Positions 57,101 to 64,000 of a stretch of DNA of 64,000 bases are shown piece after piece. A model generated the notes under the pieces. The model made no database searches and was not told where the DNA came from. It saw only the letters and a list, made by a program, of their open reading frames with translations. A program made the position numbers and the translations under genes. This stretch comes from Lutraria lutraria (Eukaryota; Mollusca; Bivalvia; Venerida; Mactridae): NCBI GenBank assembly GCA_964023205.1, contig OZ026842.1, positions 6,300,408-6,364,407 of the forward strand. The letters run 5' to 3'. Each line of letters opens with the position of its first letter. Position 1 is the stretch's first letter.

Positions 57101-60100
57101 TCTGGTCACATGGTTTAGTCACATGACTTACGTGATCATTGAGTTCTTGGTAAAGTATCATGTCCTTGGAAGAATCCTGTAAAGACACTCTAAACCACTT
57201 GACGAGCCATTTGATTGTACCACCCTGAAAAAACATTACAACAAATTAATGAATATGAAAATTACCTGTGAAATCTGACAGGTGGCCTTTGTACGAGGTC
57301 ATTTCATTTTTAAATGATGGTTTTTAAAAGAATGGCTGTATTCACAGGGTGGCCTTTAATCGAAGGTGGCCACTAGCACAGGTTTGACTGTATATTGTAC
57401 TTGGGGAGTCCTTCATATCTAATACAGTAACACCTGAATTAACAACCATCATAAAGTTAAGACCACCAACAAGTACAGTCCAACCTGTCAACAAAGGTCA
57501 CCCTTAGGAAAGACATTATATGGCCTTTATTGACAGGTTGCCTTTATTTGGAGGTGACTGATAATGTCAGGTTTGACTGCACTGATGTTCAGACAGGTTT
57601 TCTACATTATTTCTATATTTCCACTAGATAAGAAGAGCTAACATGCTGGTTGTATCTGGTACCAGACATTGTCTTAATATCAAGCAAGGTTTTACTGTAC
57701 ATAAAACTGAAATCATGTACAGTTATAGGTCTGACAGTGTACAGTTATAGGTCTGACAGTGTACAGTTATAGGTCTGACAGTGTACAGTTATAGGTCTGA
57801 CAGTGTACAGTTATAGGTCTGACAGTGTACAGTTATAGGTCTGACAGAGTACAGTTATAGGTCTGACAGTGTACAGTTATAGGTCTGACAGTGTACAGTT
57901 ATAGGTCTCACGATGTACAGTTATAGGTCTGACAGTGTACAGTTATAGGTCTGACAGTGTACAGTTATAGGTCTGACAGTGTACAGTTATAGGTCTCACG
58001 GTGTACAGTTAAAGGTCTCACATTGTACAGTTATAGGTCTCACAGTGTACAGTTATAGGTATGACAGTGTACCGTTATAGGTCTCACAGTGTACAGTTAT
58101 AGGTCTCACGGTGTACAGTTATAGGTCTGACAGTGTACAGTTATAGGTCTGACAGTGTACAGTTATAGGTCTGACAGTGTACAGTTATAGGTCTCACAGT
58201 GTACAGTTATAGGTCCCACAGTGTACAGTTTTAGGTCTCACAGTGTACAGTTATAGGTATGACAGTGTACCGTTATAGGTCTCACAGTGTACAGTTATAG
58301 GTCTCACGGTGTACAGTTATAGGTCTCACAGTGTACAGTTATAGGTCTGACAGTTTACAGTTATAGGTCTGACAGTGTACAGTTATAGGTCTCACGGTGT
58401 ACAGTTATAGGTCCCACAGTGTACAGTTATAGGTCTCACAGTGTACAGTTATAGGTATGACAGTGTACAGTTATAGGTCTCACAGTGTACAGTTATATGT
58501 CTCACAGTGTACAGTTATAGGTCTCACAGTGTACAAATAAACATTTCATCTAAAATTTCATTGTGACGCAATGTCAACTCACCATCATGTTAGAATAATG
58601 TAAACAATTGCACCTTTGCTTTCATAGATTAAAAGGAAAGACAATGTTGGCTTTTCAGGCACTTAGTTGTGTAAAACTATCAAATTAATTATGTATCCAG
58701 CATTTCTTTGTTTTAAAATCCATTACTTAATATAAATTGGATTTTAGCGATACTGCCAAACTCCTGGGGTGCTGCTATTTTCCAGTTTGTGCAATATGAC
58801 GTCACAGCATGTGATTAGCTCTTCTAAATGGCTGCATCCTATTCACAATTCAGATATCCTAGTTTCTATGGCTTTACGTCAAATATCCTCAATGTGCAAA
58901 TTTTAAGGCGTATATGTGTTAATTAATTCAGAACAATAATGAGTCATTATTTTCATATGACTTATTAAAACTAACATTGTCTTACCCTTTAAAGAAAGAC
59001 ATTGGTTACTATCTTTGATGACCAATATACAGACAGACAATTCAATGATGCCATTCAGAATAATAATTTCATAGATAAATATTCATTGAAACCTCTCCAA
59101 AGTAACACCCAATGGTTGAAGCAAAATCATGTTGTTGTTGAAGGGAGGTTGTTGCTCTAGAGAGGTTAAATTTGGAACTAAATAATCGTGCAAGGGAAAA
59201 TCATGGGGGGGTGTTGCTCAAGAGAGGGCCGCTCTGGAGAGGTTGTACTGTAGTATACTAACCTGTATAAAGACTGTGAAGAATATTACAAACAGTGTTG
59301 TAGTTACAAACATGTCCTTCATTTCAAATTCCTTCTCATCTAATAAAGCTACCAATGAGAAACACACAGCACCTCTTAATCCACCGTAACTCTGAAAATA
59401 TTAGGGATTCTAATCAGTCCATGCAAATTGAATCGACTATTCAGTGGCAAAAGTCAGTGATTAATCTATTAAAACTGATTAAATAAGAAATTACCTAAAA
59501 TGTTAAGACTGCATAAACTTAACACCCCTTACACCAAATGAATAGCACAAAATAAAAAAAAATAAAAAAATTTAATGTCTTAAAATAACACGAAAATATG
59601 CTATTAAAAACATGCTGAACCAGAACTATGTTACATTCACAGATACAGTTTGAACAGCATTTTAATTACAATAGTCACTAGCTTATCAAATCAATCAATT
59701 AGGTATTTAAAGTGAAATCACTGTCAGCAAAGTATGAGGTCTGCAGTACTTTAGTCAAGAATGACAACTCTGTGCAAAATCAAAATTTCATCGATTAAAT
59801 GGGAGCATCATCATCGTCAATTTTCTAAGTCAAGGGCACACTACTCCTAAAATCCAAGTGTAATTTCACCCATAATCGAAGGTGGCCGAGATATTGTGGC
59901 CATATAATATTGTGACTAAGTTTGATGAAGACTGGTTAACAGCTGCAGACGCTAGAGTGTAAACAAACTAATTGTGGCCGGACGCCGGACATTCAACAAT
60001 CTTAAAAGCTCATCCTGAGCCGGTGACTAAGGTAAGCTAAAAAGTGAGAATGTAGATGTACCGTTCCTCGGGCATGATAAAAAGTCTAAAGTCAAATTAG

Positions 60101-63100
60101 GGCAGGACAGTTAGCCAGAATAGAACAATTTTAAGCCATAATAAAACCGAATTCATGCTTTAAGTATAAAAATAAACTCACAATCATAAACATCTCATCC
60201 AATTTGATTTTCCTTACTCTGTAAGTATCACATCTGTTTATCAGGAATGATATAACAAAGGTAACTGTAAATAAAGACAACAGTAGTGGATGGGGTATCA
60301 GGTAGAAAAATGTTAGTGCATACCAGAATGGATTAGAAAATTACATATTACAGGCCACAAATCTTTAAAAATGTCAAATCTTTTCCAATTTGTTATTATT
60401 AGAACAAGGTGACACGAATGATGTCATCGTTAATTGTAACAAAGAAAAAAGAAATGGGTGGGGTAATAGGACTTTTTCAAACAAATCAAAGCATAACAAA
60501 CATTAACAAGAGCATAAACAAAGTCCTATCTATGAAATATTTCATTGCTCGAGTTGTTACTCGGAAGCCAAAATTTGAACAGATGGACGGAAGGACAGGG
60601 GCAACACTTCATACCCTTCTGCCATTTAGAATGGTGGGGACATATAACAAGAGGGCCATGATGGCCCTATAAATGCTCACCAGGAGAAAAGGTCATTTAG
60701 AGATTAACATTGTTGAAGTTTTCTATACGAGTCCAAGTAAGATCAAGTGACCCATCTGGGCCATTTTTTATCCAATGGCCATTATATGAACAGATTTAAA
60801 AGAGGTCTATTAGGCAAAGCTAGATACCAAATATCTTAGCTCTAGGCCTTGTGGTTTCGGAGAAGATTTTTTAAAATTTTCCTATATAAAATAGAATAAA
60901 CCCCAGGGCAGGGCTAATTTTGACCTCGGGGACATAATTTGAACAAACTTGGTAGAGGTCCACTAGACAATGCCACATACAAAATATCTAAGATCTAGGC
61001 CTTGCAGTTTCGGGGAAGATTTTTTAATTTTTCCTATATAAGTCTATATAAATCAAGTGACCCCCGGGGCGGGGCCAATTTTGACCCTAGGGCAATAATT
61101 TGAACAAACTTGGTAGAGGTCCACTAGACAATGCTACATACCAAATATCTTAGCTCTAGCTATATAGGCCTTGTGGTTAATCGGAGAAGAAGATTTTTTA
61201 AATTTTCCTATATAAAATAGAATAAACCCCAGTGCAGGGCCAATTTTGACCCTAGGGCAATAATTTGAACAAACTTGGTAGAGGTCCACTAGACAATGCT
61301 ACATACCAAATATCTTAGCTCTAGGCCTTGTGCTTTCGGAGAAGAAGATTTTTTAAATTTTCCTATATAAAATAGAATAAACCCCAGGGCAGGGCCAATT
61401 TTGACCCTAGGGCAATAATTTGAACAAACTTGGTAGAGGTCCACTAGATAATGCTACATACTAAATATCTTAGCTCTAGGCCTTGTGGTTTCGGAGAAGA
61501 AGACTTTTTAAATTTTCCTATATAAGTCTATATAAATCAAGTGACCCCTGGGGCGGGGTCAATTTTGACCCTAGGGCAATAATTTGAACAAACTAGGTAG
61601 AGGTCCACTAGACAATGCTACATACCAAATATCTTAGCTCTAGGCCTTGTGGTTTCGGAGAAGAAGATTTTTTAAATTTTCCTATATAAAATAGAATAAA
61701 CCCCAGGGCAGGGTCAATTTTGACCCTAGGGCAATAATTTGAACAAACTTGGTAGAGGTCCACTAGATAATGCTACATACTAAATATCTTAGCTCTAGGC
61801 CTTGTGGTTTCGGAGAAGAAGATTTTTTAAATTTTCCTATATAAGTCTATATAAATCAAGTGACCCCTGGGGCGGGGCCAATTTTGACCCTAGGGCAATA
61901 ATTTGAACAAACTTGGTAGAGGTCCACTAGACAATGCTACATACTAAATATCTTAGCTCTAGGCCTTGTGGTTTCGGAGAAGAAGATTTTTTAAATTTTC
62001 CTATATAAAATAGAATAAACCCCAGGGCAGGGTCAATTTTGACCCTAGGGCAATAATTTGAACAAACTTGGTAGAGGTCCACTAGACTATGCTACACACC
62101 AAATATTAAAGCTCTAGGCATTGTAGTTTTTGACAAGAAGATTTTTTAAATTTCCTATATAAGTCTATGTAAAATCAAGTTACACCTGGGGGCGGAGCCA
62201 ATTTTGACCCCAGGGGAATAATTTGAACAAACTTTGTAGAGTTCCATTAGACAATGCTACATACAAAATATCTCAGCTCTAGGCCCTGTGGTTTCGGACA
62301 AGAAGATTTTTTAAGTTTTTTGTATTTGTTGCCATAGCAACCAGAGTTTTTAATGAAATTTAATTTTTTGAACAACTTTGAAAGGGGACCACCCAAGGAT
62401 CATTCCAGCAAAGTGTGGTTGCAATCGGCATAGCGGTGTAGGAGGAAAGGTTGTTTTAAGTAAACATGGACGCCATGTAACGACTCACGACGCACGATGG
62501 ACGCAGGGTGATCACAAAAGCTCACCCTGAGCACAAAAATGGATAAGTACATGTACCAGCAGTTTTGTTGTTTCCGAGGTTTCAATGATAAGGTAGCTAT
62601 TTCACAAATTATCCTGGACTGTATTCTAATCAGTAATGACAAACCTTTCAACAAGGTGCTGGCAACTTCATCACATACGGATGAAAAGCGAAATTTTTGT
62701 TTAATTTCAGGTGTACAACCTGCGACAGAGATCCAAATCCAGATCACTGGCTTACTAGTCCAGAGCACTAACTTAGGCGTAATTTTGGTGAACTAAGAAC
62801 AGAACTATATCATCAATAAATGGAACATATACATTGGAGCACTGATTGTTTATTGTTTACTATAAAATGATTTACTGTCACTTACTGATAAATCTGTATA
62901 CAATGCACAGAAGCAATGTCCATAAGACAAAGCCAGTGTTCCATACATGATTTGGATGTACAGTCTTCAAGCCAAGAAACAAGAAAATTATAATCTCACA
63001 TGTATTACTGTAAAAAAAAAGTACAACAAAATATAATTTTAATTTTATGAACACCTTTGGGAATGTTTGTTTGTTTGTTTATATCTTGTTTTATGTCTCT

Positions 63101-63747
63101 TTTCAAGCGTCATATGAGGCGAACAGTTCACCTGAGCATCGTTCCTGAGAACAACCATTACTAGACACCTCTGTAAGCAACTGCCTACTATCTCAGATAA
63201 AGAGTCATGGTCAGTAGTGGGGCTCGAACAAACAACTCTCTATCAGTGAGAGGTTACTGTGATTTGAAGTCAGTGACCTTAACCAATCGACCACGGAGGT
63301 GGGTCCTTTGGAAATGAAATATTAAAACCTTATAATCTTGACCAATCTTGACCTGACTGCTAAGTTTCGATGCAAGGATGTTACATACCAAGTTTTATCA
63401 GGATTGGTAGGACCAAACACAACATATTGAGTAGTAACTGATTTTCTATCTTTAGTAACAGTGACCTTAACCCGACTGACCCAAAATACAATCCAAAGCT
63501 TGGTTTTCATGAAAGGATGCTATATACCAAGTTAAGTAAGGATTGGTTGATCCAAACTTATAATAAATAATCCTATAATAAATTTGAACTTGCCATTAAA
63601 TTATTATGGTTGTCATAAGAATCCTTTAGTTTATTAAACAAATTTACAAACCTTATGACTTTGGCAAAGAACTTGCAAGCAAGTTTTGACTTATTTGTGA
63701 TATTATTAAATGCGTATTGCATCTGGGTCAAGCCACATCCGATAATG
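47502..63747 (-). CDS. Na+/H+ exchanger (SLC9 family), 3' eleven exons
   Basis: Electroneutral Na+/H+ antiporter of the plasma-membrane SLC9 type. Exons: 63747-63652, 63007-62886, 60264-60182, 59391-59263, 57224-57132, 56576-56511, 55400-55291, 54070-54008, 53419-53346, 52557-52439 and 48149-47502. All junctions agree in phase, giving 533 residues to TGA. Membrane motifs include [10 protein letters not shown] with the conserved Glu, [22 protein letters not shown] (ion-path helix) and [14 protein letters not shown]. The cytosolic part begins [12 protein letters not shown], the region that binds calcineurin-homologous protein in relatives. The long tail is charged and Ser/Thr-rich, with a DEPLL motif, suggesting phospho-regulation and trafficking control (inference). 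The 5' exons, including the Na+-binding helices, lie beyond 64000. Introns hold large minisatellites. Confidence 0.93.
50603..51790. mobile_element. dispersed repeat interrupted by a nested element
   Basis: Left part 50603-50879 and right part 51540-51790 match successive segments of 46085-46545. The right part ends in an inverted repeat, AAGTGATTTCATATTGGCTC versus CCAATATGAAATCACTTGAT. Confidence 0.65.
50880..51539. mobile_element. 660-bp nested element with long terminal inverted repeats
   Basis: Left AGGGTGACTTTACTATATTA and right TAATAAGTAAAGTCACCCT, with pairing that continues about 75 bp at both ends and resumes further in around the CACGAAG/GGCTAAA modules. Flanks GCATGTCGC and GCAACACGC could be a decayed 9-bp target duplication (6 of 9 match). 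No transposase, so non-autonomous. Confidence 0.8.
52439..52557 (-). CDS. exchanger exon j
   Basis: 119 nt encoding a basic, serine-rich stretch ([19 protein letters not shown]) and [16 protein letters not shown]. Acceptor cgttacag, donor GAAT|GTAAGT. Confidence 0.9.
52695..52853. mobile_element. 'CAGTCAAACCTG' family element in an exchanger intron
   Basis: The left end is decayed (ATAGTCAAAGCAGTGTTAGCC); the right end CACAGGTTTGACTGTATA is intact. Confidence 0.6.
53346..53419 (-). CDS. exchanger exon i
   Basis: 74 nt encoding [20 protein letters not shown]. Donor GACG|GTGTGA is weaker than its neighbours. Confidence 0.85.
54008..54070 (-). CDS. exchanger exon h
   Basis: 63 nt encoding [20 protein letters not shown]. 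Acceptor ctttcag, donor GATTT|GTAAGT, phase 2. Confidence 0.87.
54590..55290. repeat. 27-bp minisatellite made of repeated 5' splice sites
   Basis: About 25 tandem units. On the transcript (minus) strand each contains ATGAAGTAAGC or ATAATGAAGTAAGC, the same sequence as the exon g donor region. The units alternate CTAGA- and GTTGA-type spacers, and one longer unit (near 54700) has an extra TAAATAG. The array begins directly at the exon boundary. Confidence 0.95.
55291..55400 (-). CDS. exchanger exon g, donor copied into a minisatellite
   Basis: Encodes [18 protein letters not shown] and [10 protein letters not shown]. Its donor ATGATGAA|GTAAGT directly abuts the 27-bp array at 54590-55290, every unit of which repeats that junction. 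Ends in phase 2. Confidence 0.9.
55738..56417. mobile_element. composite dispersed repeat with gctcacctga ends
   Basis: Left CGCTCACCTGAGAACAAAG; the right end ends in a hairpin AGCTAACCTGATGAAATCAG plus GTGAGCT. Three internal ~150-bp units match 24256-24905. Confidence 0.75.
56511..56576 (-). CDS. exchanger exon f
   Basis: 22 codons: [20 protein letters not shown]. The start is highly conserved in the family. The usual His-rich GHxGxxxW part is replaced by GVSGKYLL. Confidence 0.92.
57132..57224 (-). CDS. exchanger exon e
   Basis: 31 codons: [16 protein letters not shown] and [12 protein letters not shown], crossing from the last membrane helix into the cytosol. Donor CAC|GTAAGT. Confidence 0.92.
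57275..57393. mobile_element. 'CAGTCAAACCTG' family element
   Basis: GACAGGTGGCCTTTG at the left; the right end CACAGGTTTGACTGTATA is complete. Another lies 80 bp further on. Confidence 0.6.
57474..57581. mobile_element. 'CAGTCAAACCTG' inverted-repeat element
   Basis: TACAGTCCAACCTGTC and GTCAGGTTTGACTGCA ends with AAAGGTCACC / GGAGGTGAC interior. About 108 bp, the shortest complete copy here. Confidence 0.7.
57717..58530. repeat. 22-bp minisatellite, 37 copies
   Basis: Unit GTACAGTTATAGGTCTGACA plus GT. 814 bp equals exactly 37 x 22, so no net indel has accumulated. Variants (ctgacagt, ctcacagt, ctcacggt, tatgacagt) recur in blocks, for example two separate runs containing GTACCGTTATAGG, which points to segmental duplication within the array. 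Confidence 0.95.
59081..59252. mobile_element. inverted-repeat element, 'ACAACCTCTCCAGAG' family
   Basis: Left ATTGAAACCTCTCCAAAG and right CTCTGGAGAGGTTGTACTGTA, with a GTTGCTCTAGAGAGG module repeated inside. It ends 10 bp before the exchanger exon d donor. Confidence 0.65.
59263..59391 (-). CDS. exchanger exon d (YGGLRGAV helix)
   Basis: 43 codons: [17 protein letters not shown], a short acidic loop, and [17 protein letters not shown]. The Arg and Gly residues of the YGGLRGA motif are the family hallmark. Confidence 0.95.
60182..60264 (-). CDS. exchanger exon c
   Basis: 83 nt encoding [19 protein letters not shown] and LDEMFMI. Donor GATT|GTGAGT, phase 0. Confidence 0.9.
60640..62535. mobile_element. 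large dispersed repeat enclosing the 155/164-bp array
   Basis: Begins ACAAGAGGGCCATGATGGCC followed by a TGCTCACC motif and ends ACAAAAGCTCACCCTGAGCA. The same end motifs bound the composite repeats at 24256 and 55738, so the array is probably the expanded body of one such element. Confidence 0.6.
60914..62200. repeat. tandem array of ~155/164-bp units in alternating order
   Basis: The landmark CAATTTTGAC occurs at spacings of about 162, 165, 155, 164, 155, 164, 155 and 165. Units joined by AAATAGAATAAACCCCAGG are the short type and those joined by ATCAAGTGACCCCTGGGGC the long type; they mostly alternate, forming a dimer of about 319 bp. Confidence 0.85.
62600..62770 (-). mobile_element. tRNA-derived SINE relative
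   Basis: Matches 34493-34690 (TCCTGGACTGTATTCTAATC, CACATACGGATGAAAAGCG). The overlapping open frames on both strands are spurious. Confidence 0.55.
62886..63007 (-). CDS. exchanger exon b
   Basis: Encodes [16 protein letters not shown], then [20 protein letters not shown]. The Glu matches the conserved acidic residue essential in SLC9 antiporters. Donor ATCA|GTAAGT. Confidence 0.92.
63066..63299 (-). mobile_element. tRNA-derived SINE, 'cacggagg' family
   Basis: Minus-strand head CCTCCGTGGTCGATTGGTTA; TTTG-rich tail at 63066-63080. Lies between exchanger exons a and b. Confidence 0.75.
63652..63747 (-). CDS. exchanger exon a (first in window)
   Basis: Acceptor tttttcag. Encodes [17 protein letters not shown] and CKFFAKVI, a helix plus loop of the transport domain. 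Donor ATAAG|GTTTGT, phase 2. Confidence 0.88.
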
Positions 63748-64000
63748 CTGAAAAATGATCAGAACATTCAAGTGGTAATAAAATCCTATAGATATAGGCA
63801 CATTACATGGCATTAATTTTATCAGTTTTCAAATAATTTTATCAGTTTTCAAATTTTGAATATATTTTTTAGAATAAGGCACAATTCTATAACATAACTA
63901 TTATGAATCATTTTCCACATAAATTCATTAAATGGCAAAATGCGATAAAGAAATTCTGAAACAATAAATAATTACTTGACTTACGATACAAATAATTATA

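Noticed and set aside
54590..58530. CRISPR-like appearance of the 27-bp and 22-bp arrays
   Set aside because: Units are contiguous without unique spacers, in introns of a eukaryotic gene; these are minisatellites.
62400..62796. 122- and 85-residue frames on opposite strands
   Set aside because: Both run through a SINE relative shared with 34493-34690.

Overview
This is a eukaryotic window: AT-rich, intron-rich DNA packed with short inverted-repeat elements, tRNA-derived SINEs and minisatellites. The gene set and the repeat families (elements bounded by gctcacctga-type and CAGTCAAACCTG-type ends) suggest a bivalve mollusc. The species cannot be named from sequence alone. One 200-base N gap lies at 33212-33411. 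Nothing prokaryotic is present: no operons, CRISPR arrays or insertion sequences.

Layout. (1) 1-2000 (+) holds the 3' end of a gene resembling a monocarboxylate-type transporter, with one more possible terminal exon at 17984-18048. (2) 6.2-15.5 kb holds a 1.4-kb direct repeat (6241-7647 and 14130-15536). Between the copies lies a 6.46-kb block with matching terminal inverted repeats (7651-14110), subterminal GTTACA arrays, a central 157-bp tandem array and traces of a spliced minus-strand gene with a CCAAT/CRE promoter-like segment. (3) 15.5-29.7 kb is repeat-rich and I see no convincing gene. (4) 29746-38754 (-) is a ten-coding-exon gene for an RBMX/hnRNP-G-like RNA-binding protein: one RRM, then an RGG/SRGY-rich tail. 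Its ninth exon carries an apparent one-base frame conflict. (5) 39745-39816 (+) is an intact tRNA-Glu(UUC) gene, next to an ETS/NRF1/CCAAT-like promoter segment that probably serves the RBMX-like gene. (6) 42622-45746 (+) is a complete four-exon flavin-containing monooxygenase of the senecionine-N-oxygenase/FMO type. (7) 47502-63747 (-) is the 3' part (eleven exons, 533 residues) of a plasma-membrane-type Na+/H+ exchanger (SLC9 family). Its 5' end lies beyond the window.

The genes look functionally unrelated: nuclear RNA processing, xenobiotic N/S-oxidation, and pH/Na+ homeostasis. The FMO and the exchanger are convergent. The most unusual structures are three. First, a 27-bp minisatellite directly downstream of an exchanger exon repeats that exon's 5' splice site about 25 times. 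Second, the 6.46-kb inverted-repeat block sits between kilobase-long direct repeats and appears to contain a gene. Third, three 78-bp foldback elements share the same exact length, two of them bracketing a 0.5-kb interval.
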